DNA of 64,000 nucleotides from Hymenolepis diminuta (taxonomy: Eukaryota; Platyhelminthes; Cestoda; Cyclophyllidea; Hymenolepididae), in NCBI GenBank assembly GCA_900708905.1, contig CAADRB010000008.1, positions 3,394,941 to 3,458,940 of the forward strand. The letters are read 5' to 3'. Below, piece after piece: positions 11,246 to 25,900 of this stretch; the first letter of the stretch is position 1, and every line of letters begins with the position of its first letter. Made by a program: the position numbers and the translations under genes. Under the pieces are notes generated by a model. It had not been told where the DNA came from and made no database searches. It worked only from the letters and a program-made list of their open reading frames with translations.

Positions 11246-14200
11246 TGTTTCTAATAGAAACTTTACAACGCAAGATTGCTCTTTTATAAAGTTGCAGTTT
11301 TTCTAACCGCAGGAAGATGAAGGTGAATTAGAGAGTTCTCTAGGTCAAAGGACGCTTCCACTTGAGAGTACTGACTCTAGGTGGCAGTAACTATCAGTTG
11401 TTGATTCTAATAGAGCTCGATTAATACCATTGCAACATTCTAAGAAATGGTATCCTGTATGACCGACATAATCAATCCGGAAACGTAAAGTTTGTAAATG
11501 TCTTCTAAAGTGTAAGTTCAGACAAACGCATAATCCCATTACAACTAGATTATGAAATTCAATTGATTGTCACTTTACATGAAAATAGCCACTTCGGAAA
11601 AATGGCAGGTTACACTTTCGTTATGAAATTGTAATTTGGCATTTAGATTCGACGATTTTTATATAAACTGCATTGCAATTTTGTCATAAGTTATCATAGT
11701 TGGGGCCTCTATGTTCACTCAAGAGCACTATTTAGAGTTGTGCAAATTACAGTCATTATAAAAAGATGAACTTAATTGCAAATACCTAGCATATAGATAT
11801 AAGCAAGATATTTTTACACCACCAGATATTTAATAAGCACTATATTCAAGTTGAAACCGACCTCTTGATGAGTTTAAGGATCAATAAATCAACTCAATCA
11901 AATGAACTTAAAGTTGAATAGAACACGCGAAAATGAAACTGTAAAAGTCTTCTCAGGACCGTTTAGGAGGTCACAGTGAAGTGCACACATCTGGGTGCAT
12001 AAAACAAAATTCAGGCCATTTTCATTTCACTGGCAAAGAATAGCTAGATCCCTCAGATCACATTACTTCATCATTAGGCGATTTCGCCTTTTAAGTTGTT
12101 TTCAATGGTCTTCTTTCACCACCCTCAATTTTATCCACTAGGAGCACCTATCTAGGAGCAAACTGGAATGACCGATTCAAAGGAACTGAATAGAAAAGCG
12201 AAATCGGACAACAAAATAGTATTTTGAAGTTCAGGATAATGCATGTGATCGAATGAATAATACTGGTAGATTGAATGGATGTGAATAGCTGCCAAGATGA
12301 TTGTAGGGGAATTGAGTGACCTTAGCAATGGAGCAACGTCGCCGTAAAATCAATTGGGACGTCGTGTAGCCTTGACTATATAATAGGAGGGGAAGAATGA
12401 TTGAGAAAATAATGAATAAAGCTTAACAAGTAAGTAGAGGAGAAGAGTGGAAAACTCTTTCAAACATTTTGATTGCTTCATACAAAATATAAAACACGAG
12501 TATTCTTCTAAATCATGATCTTCTTCCTTTTACTCATCAACCCTAAAACTGATGAAACATACTTCATAACTTACGTAGATATCAGTCCACCTTCTTAACT
12601 TGAAAGAAGAAAATGAATTAAATTGGTGGATCTTACAATCCTAGTTGATTAGTCGATCAATAAGCAATGGACATTTTGGGCAAAGGTGTGCTTTTTAATC
12701 CAGGCGACAGATCATAATGTCTTAATTTTGGTACCTGGAGCAGTGAATAAGCCTTTAAGTAAAAATTATACAATCTGATTCCGAAAATCAAATGAAATAT
12801 GACTCTGCTGATACTCTAACTTTATCCTCATAAATTTGTGTGATTTACCACCTTCACTACCATCACCACAGAACTAATACCTAAAGTGCATTTATATGAC
12901 TCTTACAACGGAAGAAAATTCACCAACAGAGTTTTAGAATATTTCATTTGCGGTATCCCTTACTTCATAAAATGTAATGAAACAGATTGGTACGACTCTC
13001 GAAGGACTTACATGTTGGCTCACATCTGTGCTCTGCCCATACTGCATGGTTAACATGATATGAATAGATATTTTAAGGCCGATCGTAAATATGAAAAAGC
13101 ACAAAGTCCTTAAGATGTATGAAAGTTGGAATTAATGTCGAAGTTGCTTAGAGATTAAGAATGATGAGAATAGACAGCTTTTATCTGTCAGCTAACTTAA
13201 ATTTTCTCCTTATTAACAGTTATTTTAGTATTTTCAAATGAAATTTATAAATTCACTGAAAACTGCATAGCATATCACCTAACCAGTTCGAAATGCCATT
13301 CCTTCGGAAATCACCACTCAAAGATACTGAAGCTTGTGAAAAATTATTTTAACATATACTATAAATTGGTCAATAAATCAACATAGTCATAGTTTGATTA
13401 CAGTAACTCATAAACTAATTTTATCACTGAAAAGCAGTGAGATACAAAGATTTACCGTGGATTTTTACTATTTTTAGGCCGAAATCTTGATCAGACGATG
13501 GAAAAACACGCTCTTGTCGTTATTAGGGAAAACATATTGCAATTTAACTCGAACTATGCGCACTATAATATAATTAGCATTATTTCACACAAACAACGTA
13601 AGGTACAAGCGTCATTTTCAATAATAATGAGACAAACACATAAAATCGATATCAATTTCACCAAGAAAGAATACTTAATTAAATTACATACTTTTATTTT
13701 TTCTCTTTGACAGAGTTGAAAATTTGATCACATGTTACAAGAATATATAAACAAATCTTTTATATTCAAAAATATCTCAATTATGACGTTAACATTTTTT
13801 GTGCTTTTCAACGTTCATGCTTTTAAGCCACTTAAGTATTAAATTCTTTTACAAAATATCCATTTTTTATGCTTGACAAAAAAACATGTATGCGTATATC
13901 ATTATGTGCGTTATTTATGTATATATTCTTGTGTATTATTCAACCTTTTTATTATCTATATTCTAGTTCATTCGTATATCACTAGCTTAAATTTTAGCTT
14001 TAATAATTCTATACGCAGACAAACGAGCTTGATACTTCAAAAATGTACAATTTTCCATATGTTGATATAAATCGCGCCTCTCGTCAGGATATATTTATGT
14101 ATTTACCGGTGGGTCGATTAATTGTAGTATATTTCAAGCGTGCGCATTAGACATCAAAATGAATTTTCGCGCATATTGGACCATGGATAATTATCATTAT

Positions 14201-14565
14201 TGTAAGAAAGGAAATAAAATGATATTTACATGAATAAAATAAAAATGAAAGTTTTAAAATTATTGCTTACAAGTGACAAATGCACTGATTCACTGAGAAA
14301 CGTAAGTGGTATTTCTAATATCTACTCAATGGTTTTAAGTAACGAGTTTATTTCAAATTACTTCAAAGATTTGCATAGTAATATAATACTTCCTTCTAAT
14401 TTAAATACATCAATACACTTATTGAAATGTAATTTTCATTTTCAAAACCTTCTTTCAATACCACTGAGTGATATGACTAGGTCGAAATAGTTATTTAGCT
14501 GAAAATTAAATTTCTCATTATGGTCAGATTTGTGGGGTTCACCACGCTAACAAGGCTGATTGAAT

Positions 14566-14603
14566 CACGTGCGCTAGAACTTTCTAGAAAGTGCGGCATA
14601 TAA
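14566..14603 (+). promoter_or_regulatory. E-box, heat-shock element and TATA-like site
   Basis: Three motifs stand in close order: the palindromic E-box CACGTG (14566-14571), a perfect three-unit heat-shock element with the pattern GAAnnTTCnnGAA (14577-14589), and ATATAA (14598-14603). The surrounding 200 bases are less AT-rich than their neighbours, as promoters here tend to be. A heat-shock factor trimer binds alternating GAA/TTC pentamers of exactly this spacing. No heat-shock protein or other coding exon is recognisable just downstream on either strand. The site may therefore drive an unrecognised transcript, be a relic of a lost gene, or be chance. Confidence 0.35.
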
Positions 14604-15474
14604 CCGGTCGCGTAGAGAACAAACCCGATCGTGTGTGTAGAGGTCTCCTCAGCCAATTAGTAACCAAGATCCTTGCAGCCTAGTCTGGTTTCGCATTTAA
14701 TGACTAAGCTTTCGACAATGACACACACATAGAGTTGCGTGTGTCGTTGTGTTCTCTTCACTCAACATCTTCCTTGTTCTTACCACTTTGGGCATAGCCT
14801 AGCTAATTTCTGGAGCAAACTGATAATAGAGGACTCTGCTAGAGACTATTTGGACTGCTTAGGAGGATTACTTAGGTGTAGCAAACAAGACTTATTGATG
14901 TAGCATCCGCTACAGATTTCTAATCATGATTTTGATAAATTGCATATATCTATTGTAATTCTACAGCTGACACAGAATTTCATTTATGAACATCTATCTG
15001 AAAATCAGATGTCAAAAGATGGGGAAAACTGAAGCTATTATAACTAAGCTGTCTAGTGCATCCCTTTTCTTGTTATGCTAGAAATTGACGTATTTAATTT
15101 TATAAGTACACATCACCTTATCTTGCTTTTTGTTTAACCTTTGATGCAGTCTTTTTTCTTTTTTTAATGAGTCGTCACTAACTGCAAGCGCAGGCTTGTT
15201 TTACCGTATCGTGGTATCTGGTCTCTTTGACCGTAATGGCAATTTGTGAAAATTACTTACACTGGCATCATCAATATTTTAACATCAGTTCAGTGATAAT
15301 TTAAATCATTGCTTAGAATTGAAAAAAGTATATATCATGAAACAATGTTAAAAATAAATAAATGTAAACGTTCAACATCATTGTTTATTAAATACTTTCA
15401 CAATAATAAACGGCCGGATTTTTCTACCCATATGTTAAACCATATTTACAGTTTAAGTGATAGTTTAAATCGCT
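14604..15474. other. Non-coding stretch, possible 3' flank of the minus-strand gene
   Basis: An imperfect hairpin lies around 14716-14750 (a CA-rich arm pairing with GTGTGTCGTTGTG). A minus-strand AATAAA (TTTATT at 15384-15389) lies about 85 bases beyond the stop of the gene to the right and could be its polyadenylation signal. Nothing else is supported. Confidence 0.4.
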
Positions 15475-17979
15475 TCAATTGTGACCAGACGCAAATTCAG
15501 GGAAATTCCTAGAGAAAAGACCATTTAATTTATGAAATCTTTTTACTGTTATGACTGTTGGTTCCTCTACTGTTAAATAGTTCGCGACAAATCGAGCGAT
15601 TATCATTGAAATTAGCAGGAATCCACCGACAATGATAGCCAAAACACCGTAGTCAAAGATTGTTCTAAAATAGAATTTAAAATAATTCAGATTAGTCAAT
15701 TCTTCGGGGTGTGGATAACATGAATATTTGTTGATTCTTGGTTACACGAAATCGTTTTTCTAAAATGAAGCTCGACTGTCTATACCTGGAGACGTCTAGA
15801 AGAGACGAAGTGTACTTGCAATAAAGTACTAAACGGCTGAATTTCACTTATGATTGGGCCATTAATCTAATTTAAATAAGACTGATGAATTGGTAATGTG
15901 ACACACAAAGTTCATTTTTCTTGGTTAAATAAGAAAAGTACCAAGTTTAAATCTTAACAATTTCATGATTAAAATTAGTTTCTCGTTTAGTTTTTTTAAA
16001 TAAAACAAAAGAGGACTGTATTGCGCATTCGGAGATATCGCGCTTCAAATAACTATTCAATTTCCTATCATTGACTTACCTTTTTACCGCAGCTGAGTAT
16101 TCATACCAGTATAGCTGACATTCTCAGAGCAGAAAATTTGAGGTAGCTAAGACTCATTCTAGGGATTCCAATACTAACCTTGTCTCAAACACTGCACAAA
16201 ACTAATGATAAGTATTTAATGGGAGGCAAAGAGAAGAAAGCAAACAAAAATCCAGATTCGGTAGGGATGGACAACAATACACTCCTCTCCCTTCAATATA
16301 CCCGTTAGTTTTTCTCGATGGAGTTTACCTTATATAATATTTGCTAAATTCCAACACGAAGTGATTATTAAGTGAAAAGTGGAAAGGAAATACTTTCCTT
16401 CTTAACAACTGTGATTTTAAGTTATATATCTCTATTTGGCTTAAATTGACAGGTTAATATTGATTCGTATTTTTGGAGATCGGTAAACCCTTGCTGATCA
16501 GAAGTTCACTAAAATACGTCTATTAACAGCAATAGTTAAAATTTTGTATGACACTTCAATAGGTATTAATTCTGAAGTAAAGAAAACCGGTGAATTTGTT
16601 TAAACAAAGTCTTATCGTTTTAATCAAGACGATCACGTTAATGATTATGAGCTCTGCTATGTTAAGATCACGCAAGACCATTCTGTTTTTTTCACTCTTT
16701 AGAAGAACTAATGAATTCAAATGACCAGACCGATTTTCATTATAAAGCAAATGTTTAATACGCATTACACTTCCAATTCAGGGAACGAATCATGACATTT
16801 GAATTTTGCAACTAGGTAAATTTTGAACAACAAATGAAGTAAAGCGCTTTGATGCCTAGACCTCAATCTAAACATTATCTGATCTCTTCACCTTGGTTCT
16901 TGGACTTACCTTAACCGATTTCAGTTGGTTACCACGATGAAAAATTACAAGTTTTTCCATTACTGCAGATAATAAAGCTAACGATGGAAATCTAGAGAGG
17001 ATTACATTCTCATAAATCTTTCATGAGGTTAACACTAGACAAAATTGAAAAGCTAAGATCTTATTTAAAAGTGTCGTTAATTTATCCCGTTTCAGTAGGG
17101 AAGCTTATGTGTCATATAATAAGCCTACAGAAATAAAATTTATGGATTGAAATATACACGAGTCACTTTTTCTGTTCTTATCTACACCTCACCAAAGAAG
17201 TACCAAATACAGACAAAACTATAGCCAGACATAAAGCCAGTATTTTCTCACTAAATTGTTTCCAAACTTGTTTACATTTCAACGATTCCAATTCACTTTG
17301 TTAGGGAACGTAAACCTCTTGGCCCAAATCCAAAGTTCTACTATCTAAATACGTTAAATCAACGAAAAAAATGAAAATATATGCGTCTGATTCCCCATGA
17401 GATGTATCTCGAACGATAAGATATATATTCTGTGTAAACTTTGGTCTGTGATGTTCTAATAAATTACAACGTCGGCGAGTCACAGATTCTTCAGTAATCA
17501 GCTAGGTATAGTTGAAAAGAGGTCCGTAAGAGAAGAAATGGCTTTTAAGAAACGGAAATATTAAAATCAGTAAGCTACCGTCGTAGAGTTTGGACTGGAT
17601 CAATAACTGATAGTTTGAAAAATTCAAAAAGGATTACAAAAATGAGGTCTTCAAACTACTGAAATATATTTTAATATCAAACTCACAGAGTCTCCAAGGT
17701 TTTGCTACTATCGCTGAAGCTTCGGCCCTCACTGCGATTATTGCAAAAGTCAAAAACCATTAGAATAACACCGACCAGTAGCAAACAGGGACCAGTGATT
17801 CGAAGAATATGTGAAAAGGTTCGAAGTAGTATGGGACATTGATCAGAACATCTCGTTTCTTCTGCGGGTATACCAATCGATGTTGCAGAATGACACATAT
17901 TTGTGGAAAATATCTGAACAAAAAGAATTAAGCAAAACAGCTGATTAGGTTTCGGGGAAGTAGTCCCGAGGACTGACAT
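15475..17979 (-). CDS. Small two-helix membrane protein (two exons), unrecognised family
   Basis: Exon 1 is 17979-17687 and exon 2 is 15664-15475. Exon 1 ends CT|GTGAGT and exon 2 follows a TTTTAG acceptor; the join gives CTA (Leu) and keeps the frame to TGA, for 160 residues. Residues 13-27 are hydrophobic and may be a signal peptide. A Cys-containing loop (C44, C48) follows, then helix 1 at about 62-78 (GPCLLLVGVILMVF), a short Ser-rich loop, and helix 2 at about 103-123 (YGVLAIIVGGFLLISMIIA). The tail is basic with no obvious motif. Likely a plasma or endomembrane protein; function unknown. Both exons have good splice sites, but a missed small exon in the 2.0 kb intron cannot be excluded. 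Its architecture resembles, without clear sequence identity, the two-helix protein at 34.7-40.0 kb. Confidence 0.6.
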
Positions 17980-19982
17980 TAGGTAATCGAAAGTACATTA
18001 GATCGGGCTTTTCCGGGGAACTAGAAACATTTGCTCGAAGACATACGCCAAATCTAGCGTTTGATCTCACGACTTTTAACACTTTTTCGTTAAGCTTTGC
18101 CATTTAAAGTAATTTTAATATAAATGACCTTCCTATTTAAGCGATTTTTCAGGTGATTTTCTTGACAAATTTCTATTCAAGTTAAAAAATATGCACTTCA
18201 TTTTGCACTTGATTTGACGGATATAGAGAGCCGAAAGCATGACTATTTTTCGGTAATCTAGCAGCAAAAATTTGCATTCCATTGACGTCAGATTTCGAAA
18301 ACAATGACGAAAATGCTAATTATTTATTACCTATAGTCTATATTAACAATGAATATTGGTTGAAGAAAACGGATAGGAAAATTGTTTTAATTAGTATGTT
18401 GCTGAGTAGCAAACATTAGAAAAACTATACTTGTAGAGGGATAACCGGGATGAGATTAATACTGGAACTCAATAACAAATGCAGCTAGCCTTTAATTTAG
18501 AGATAAGAAATGATCATTTAAAAGTAATCATAAACGATTCGTTAGGAGTTCCGCACTTTCTCAGAAATATTAATTATAAATATAGAAAGTCTAAACTTAT
18601 TTTAAAATATCTGATAAAATTTTTCATGAGATATATTTGAGCATAGATGTACCCCTTGTATTTTTAATTATGTAAATGGCACTTAATTTTGAGCAGGTTA
18701 AATAATTTAATCACAGATGATTAAACGAGTAATCTCACAAAATAAGCGAAATACTCTAAACTTTGCATATTAAGAAGTATGAACCTTACCCAAAGCTGAA
18801 AATCAGTAAAATGTCCATTTGTTTAACCATCGCTTTACTCAAAGTTGCGCTATGCAAATTAATCGACTCCTACATACAATCACACCCCACTGCTTTTTGC
18901 CATTCTCTAAAGTTCACGCGCCCCGTCTCGCTATGTGGTCAGCGCCTAACTTTCAAAGCGATTGTTATGATTTTTCCTATCGAAATGTACAGACAGAAAT
19001 CAATTGTGCCTCTGCATAAAGAACTGATGACTAGGTGGTCAGCTTCTGAAGTCACAGATTAGATGTCCATCTGTGCTCACTCAGTGAGTGGAATGGCTAA
19101 CTGCACTCATTAATTCCGGCTAATAATTAGGATGTTACAATTGGATTTGTCTCTCTGCGAGTCTGCATGTCCTTTAGTAGAAAGCGAAAACGTTAAAAAG
19201 ATGTCGTTGAGCTTTCTTCAATTGCAAATATTTAAAAAGGTCAAGCCGTAGAAAGAAATAATTTTTTAATACACATTTTGGAGTCTCTAATGAGAAATTC
19301 GTATCCCACCACCTATCTCTAGACAATCATTATTCCGTTCGAATGGTGATACTATTAATGATTATCGAATATTAATGATTTGTAAGATTGTCCTACACGC
19401 CATCGACACAGCGAATATTCCAATCTTTTCTTTCTGGATGCGCTTATTAGCTGGAGGAATATATTTTTTATGAAATGTGTTGATATGTGGTTATGTTTTT
19501 GCATCACAATATAAAGTTTTAATTAGTTCTTAGCAAAAATTGATACACTGGAATCAAAGTATGAAGCTGAGTAAAGTTTCATTTTTTTCTTAATAATTTA
19601 GACATATTTATTGCATTCATAATACCAGTGTATTTGTAATTAGGTTGTTTTATTAATGTAAAAGAGGTCATCACAAAAAAGTAAATTTATACTCTTATAG
19701 AATCTTAGAAATTTTATTTAACGTACATCGCCAGAAACCAAAATGTAAAAAGAATAGCAATTCTAGCAATAAAGTTTAATTTGATTTCAAATCTCTCACG
19801 CAATAGTTTTAAATTTTCATATTTAATGGCGCAACCTCCATCGGTCTTAAAATGTAAATTATACTTTTAATTACATCGATTAAATAAGCGTCATCTAATT
19901 ATGTGTCTTGAAAAATTAGATAAACTCACTTTTCTTGGGGTGAATATATTATAAATTTGGATAAGGCCTGGCATCCCACACG
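17980..19982. other. Non-coding stretch
   Basis: This is the spacer between the minus-strand membrane gene and the plus-strand galectin-like gene. The two are transcribed divergently, so both promoters may lie here. No clear TATA or CCAAT arrangement was found. The 99-codon plus frame at 18763-19062 has no family resemblance and overlaps another open frame, so it is not called. Confidence 0.35.
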
Positions 19983-22900
19983 ATGGAGACAGCATGTTCA
20001 TACTGTCAGATCGCATTTTGGTGCATAAATGTATCAATTAATTTGAGAGTAGATTCCAAATCAAACACAGAGATAGTCATTTTGCTACACGGAGATAATC
20101 AAACAGCCCCGAGGTTTTCATTAAACTTGTTTACCTTTTATGTGAATTACACGCACGGCGAGGGAGACAATACTGTTCTGATTATGGATTTTCAAGGTCG
20201 CGGCATTGGAGCTGACACTTTCTTGAATGGGGAGTATTGGAAGGTTACTCCCAAATTTGGTGAGTAAATTCATCACTAATTTTCCTATTTCATTATAAAT
20301 ATTTCAATTTGGTCAACTTTTAGCAATTATTATAATGTTTAATATGAAACTTTGCCTAAAATTTTAGCTAATATTGCATTTCACACTTAATCGAAGATAT
20401 TTCTTTTTCGTCATTCACAAATTATTCTCATTTTTTTATAAAAGTTAACTTTCTTTCGTCTGTGTATTATAAGGGCAATACATAAATGGATGAGTGATAA
20501 CACGTTATGATTGGATTGATAGTAAGCCAATAGAATAACAGAACGGAATATAATCAATTTTGTTAATCAGCGTAGTAAGGTTTTCTTTTTACTCTTAGCG
20601 TTTAAAAATACGATTAAAATTATTTAAGCATTACATTTATTATAAGTTATGTGCTTAATAATGAAATATTTCAAAAGAATGCGTCTAATTAACAATAGTA
20701 TTTCCCTTTAGCAAGTATAATCAAGTTTAATAAAAGTGATCACAATTTTAATTTGTCCAAGTGATTCTCTGTCAAAAGGGAGAAGTTTATGCTTTACCAA
20801 GTTTTCGGCTTTATGTCTTGTGAAAAACGTTTAAAGTTAAAATATAATTACATGAATAAGTAATTACTTTTCTTCATATTCTTGCATATTCTAAAATACT
20901 ATTTCTGTTTATGAGGTTACAATAAATAATTGAAGGCCACTTTTTAATTCAATCTGATTTATGATTAAAAGGCCTCTTTATAAACTATTTGAACGGAAAT
21001 GTTTTTATGTTCGACTATAATTGTTTTTATACAGATACTTGATTCATATATCCCGCTGATAAATATCTCTATGATTAATTACAGTCAATCTACGTCTACT
21101 CAAATCATCTTAAGTAGAATATAAATTCATAAATTAATTTCGTTGGTGAGAACGTGATGTAATTTTGCTAAGCTGGTTTAGTCTCTGTTTCATTCATGAA
21201 TGATACATACATTTTAAGCGCTCTAAATATGAGCACCATGCTCTTTTTATGATTTCACTATGTTTCTGGCATCAACTTAGACATCCATGAATTAATATCC
21301 GTATTTCTTGTTGAAGAGCAAAATTTATTTCATTAAGAGCTCCGTTACACGAAGCCCTGAAATAGTTATAAATTCATATCATGAAAAATGCTCCTTTCTC
21401 AATGCCATAAATTGCATTTGTAACGTTGGTTTACACGTTTTTTAATCTGTTGGCAAACAAATGTAATCACTAAGAGTATATCTTTTAACAACGAAATAGA
21501 TATATGCCGTTACACTCTATATTATAATAGCAGCACAAATTTCTACAGTTGCAAACAGTGCCACTTAGCATTGGATACTAAATATGGGAAGGAAAGAACA
21601 AATTCCTGTCGGAAAGGTAGTATTTATTACCCTGTTGATTCGCTGGTGTCTTCTTAACAGTCGGAAGAGAACTTGGCGCAAGATAACGCTGAAATAGAAT
21701 TTTATTTTATAATATTAGGAATAATATTTGTCTAATTACTTGTCTCGAAAAGGAAAAATCACGATTCATCGCCTTCATATTATTTTCGGCGTTCAAATGT
21801 CCTTACACTATCTTGCATTTGAGCTATCATATACATTTAAACTTTAGACAAATGTGGCGTATAAGGACGACAGTACTTTATGAAATATTCACCTAAAAGT
21901 ACTTACTATATTCCAAATAAAACTTACGGTATATGGATTTTTAATAAAGGCCAATTAAAACCGTATTAGCTGAAAATTGAGCTTAAACAAAAAGGCGGGC
22001 AGTTATTTGAGAAATGTGTTCACTTTTAAGTAATTGCCAAGCACAGCTCATTCTCGAGGGCAGTTTTCAGTGTTGAATTTGTCAGATGACAAAAACCTCA
22101 CCCGCTGCGAATATTTTATGCCTTAGATATTAAAGTATCGAAGGTATTTTATTGATTCCTATCCGGTCAGTACTTATTTCAGATAGAACCATCTTAATTT
22201 AATGGTAAAAAAAGCTTTGATACATTGCGCTCAACGAACTGGAGATTTCATTCAATTCTTATATTATTAATCATTTCGTTTTTCTTGGTTGGTATTTATA
22301 AAATAGGTGTATGCGTATTTTAAGTGATAAATGTTTTGATATTATAAAGCGCTTTGACAATTGGTCTTCGAACTAGATATGCGTCAATTTCTTTCTTGAT
22401 ATAATAATGTCCAAAAAATAAACTTTATGACAAATATGGGCTAGAGGATTGTAGTAATATCTGCAGCCGTCAGATGGTGACTTATATGCCTACTCAGCCT
22501 AAACTGGCATAGTGTGACTCACAAAGGAGAGAAAGTAAGACAACCACCCTTTGCGTAAATTGTTTATCGCTAGTACACAAAGCCTCTTTAAAGCAAGCGG
22601 TTTTTAAGTGTAATCCACACTCCTTTCTAATCATCCTCCCTCTCCCTTATTCTGCAATCCTCCAAAATATTGCTGATCCACCTTTTGATTTGGGAGATGT
22701 TGTTGCATCCTAACATTACAATATTAGTTACGGCGAAAGCAGATTATTAGTGCATAACACCTCATTATGGATTTAAGTTATTTTAAACATTTAATATAAT
22801 TTTCCCATACATTACAACTCTGTCTTATCTCTAATTGATTTACAACTCATACTCAAAAAAGTTGGTCCTGATTTAATTTATTCAGAGATAAGAATTCCAA

Positions 22901-25900
22901 CCAACTTAATTGACTAAATTGATATTTTAATAAGATTTGAATATCGTGCAGTTTAAATATCGTCCACTTCCGGCAAAAGAATTAATAATTCCTCATCGTG
23001 ATAAGTAACCGAAATTGGGCAATAGAAACATCCAATATTGATTAAGAGGAAGAGATCGAAAAGGTCATGAGAGTGAGATCAGGGGTAAAGCATGTAAATA
23101 GCCTTACTTCATTTGACATTTTTTATTCACCATGTGCACTTTTTTCACACCTGTGTTTCAGTGTTTAAATTTCAAGATCCTCTCTTATTTCCACAGCGGA
23201 TCCATGGTTGCGATATACGGAGGTTGCTGGTAAATTGATTATTATTAAAGCTTGATCAGGCCACTCTCGATACTTTTGCCTTAGTGGTCAAGATCAGAGC
23301 AGAATGGTATTAGCCGGCATTACCTTAACCCAACAGAACTTACAAGGGCTCATTCAAGATGAACTCTAATAAAAACTTATTTTTTATTTATACCTATATT
23401 TATTTCAGTACGACACAGGTGACTGTGTGATTTAGGCAGGTATTGTTGTCATTGGTCAAGCTTTCACATTCCATGCCCAATCAATCAAAAATCCTAGTCT
23501 GTTAAACTTTTTAATTAATTGTTTGCTTAAAGGTATTAAATAGATTTATACGATGATTTTCTACAGGCAAAGTAAATTTTAGAACGTTTTTTAATATATT
23601 ACACTATAGTATGGTTGTATCGTTTACATTGATAATATAGTTTTGCATTTAATTGATTTATCACTCGAGCCTATAAATAATTATTTCATGTGATAAGGTC
23701 ATCACTTTCTCTAATTTACATTAGAAGTTCCAACTGCTGAAGCAGCAAGTAGGCAGCGGCTAAATGTCAAACCTCTCAGTTAAAGCAAATTAACTGGGTT
23801 GTTGATATGAGCCTGCGCATTGCTGCTGCTTCTAGTGCAAGGAAGTTAATACGCGATTTTCTGTGCCCTGTTACGATCACTTTCTACCAGTAAGAAGGAG
23901 GAAGTGGCCTAATGATTTATCGCGCAAATTTCCGTGGTTTTGGGAGGCGGATAAAGTAGATTATGGCTGTACAAAAGAAATCAAACAATTTGACTGATTC
24001 AAGTAAGATTTTGAATTTTGCATTTAAACAATTATTCCTCCACGGTAATAGTTCTTCACTTTTCATCCACTCTTTTTATTTCACAATTCCATATCTTAGT
24101 ATTAATATCATCCACGCCAAAGCTAAAAACATACAAGGCATGGGAGTGGTCAAAGAGGAGAAAATCAGCATTATAAAATTTTTAATTTACATTAATTTAT
24201 TAATTTCGGAAGAACCTCCCGCAAAGGACATGATGCATCCTGTATAATCAAAACGTTCAAAAACTCAATTTTCAAGATTTGGACCACGAGTTCATGGGGG
24301 AGTTCACGTCCGCAATACTCATGGCCTGGTTGCTTAGTTTGTCTAATTGAATGGTCTGTTATGCAACCTCGGTTAGTTTTTTTCGTCTTGTAAAAAAGGT
24401 ACTGTATACGTTATGTTAATCACACAAATTGGCATATAAATTTCAATAAGAATCGATATGTTTAAATCAAGGTGTTTGACAATCTTTTATTCATATCATA
24501 TTTAAGAATACAAGAGCCTTTATCTTTTTAATATTGAATATTTTTCATGGCACCTATTTTATCTGATATTAACTATGAAGCTAATTTAGTCACTGGGTTT
24601 TATTATCCTCATTCTTTTTATGACTGCAGAACATTATATTTTATCTACTTTCTTAATTCTTTTATTTCTAATATTTATACTCTAAGTACCCATACTGTGT
24701 GTAAATTAAACATAAAATGGATTTATTTATTCGATTACTAATAAAATTTTTATAATTATTGTCCACGGAGATGCAAAAGCGTTTCTTAAAATTTAACTCA
24801 TTGAAAAGGACTCGAATAAGGAGAAGATGAAACAGAGAAGGAAGTCTTCATTTGTCCATGCTCGTATGATTAGCTTTTTAATGTTCTCGTATTTAAATTT
24901 CATATATTGCCTCTCTGGTAAAAGGTTGATTTAACGTAATTTTCGAGGTTTCTCATACCACCTCCATTTCTTTGTTTCATGTTACAGCTAAGCGTAACAG
25001 GACACTTTTTTAACATAATATCCAATTCACATTACTTATAAGTGGAATCCATATCAGATCTGCGTTCATTCCGGCATAACAATTATTGTATTCCCAGATG
25101 ACACGTGCGTTTCTTAAAAATATTCAAACACCTAAAATTACCACAATTTGTTCAATAATAATGTTTTATTTTAGTAATGACGGTGAAGAACCAAATGCAT
25201 ATTTAAGCAATTTTACACACGATCTGCTTTCTTTGGCAACCGGAGGAAATTGGATTTGGGAGATCACAAAGCTGACTTATCATGCCACTTTGCCTAATTT
25301 TGGAAGGCAATTAAAAGAGATTATGACTATACGGGCTGAATCCGCCATAAAACTTAATTCTCTTATGAACAACCCTTACTTAAATTTTCTGAAATGATTT
25401 ATTCCACTGCGATGGTATTTCTCGTTTTGATAAGCGGTAAAATCCTATTCAAAATCTTAATATGCATATAGGACCACTGTTATTTCCTATTAATCCTTTG
25501 GTGTGAGAAATCTCCCATACCTCTTTTCGAAAAATATTTCTTCGTCAAAGACCATGTTATTTATTTTCCGTGCGAGCTACTAATTAGTGTCTGTTAGCTG
25601 CCTGAGTCATCAATTCAAGGCCAGAAGAAGAGAATACAATTGAATATGTTGTAATTACTGAAAACATAAACTAAAATATTTAGAAAGAAGAGTAATAGTT
25701 CACTTATTACTTTTACTCGTTTTATTCATTCATTCTAAGGGTTTTTGCTTCTGTTATGTTTAAATTAATATTTAAACAGTCAAAATGATCGGAGCCACTT
25801 AGTTCGGTTCTTTTACACTTATATAATGAGTCATTCTATGATTTTCGCTCCATCTCACAACACCAATTTAAAACAGACACGGAGAATGAGCCTTTAATAA

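Larger units (their letters stand above)
10030..14565. other. Non-coding stretch with low-complexity patches
   Basis: No gene is supported here. There is a C-rich patch around 10930-10980, followed by short TA and GT runs at 10990-11013. A perfect 16-base inverted repeat (TTGGTC, loop AATC, GACCAA) lies at 10901-10916. Two copies of a 48-base direct repeat follow. From 13.4 to 14.5 kb the sequence is strongly AT-rich, with open frames attributable to composition. Confidence 0.4.

Noticed and set aside
23251..23330. Nested hairpin thought possibly to be a small nuclear RNA
   Set aside because: Compared by eye with U1, U2, U4, U5 and U6 features; no conserved box or Sm site matches.
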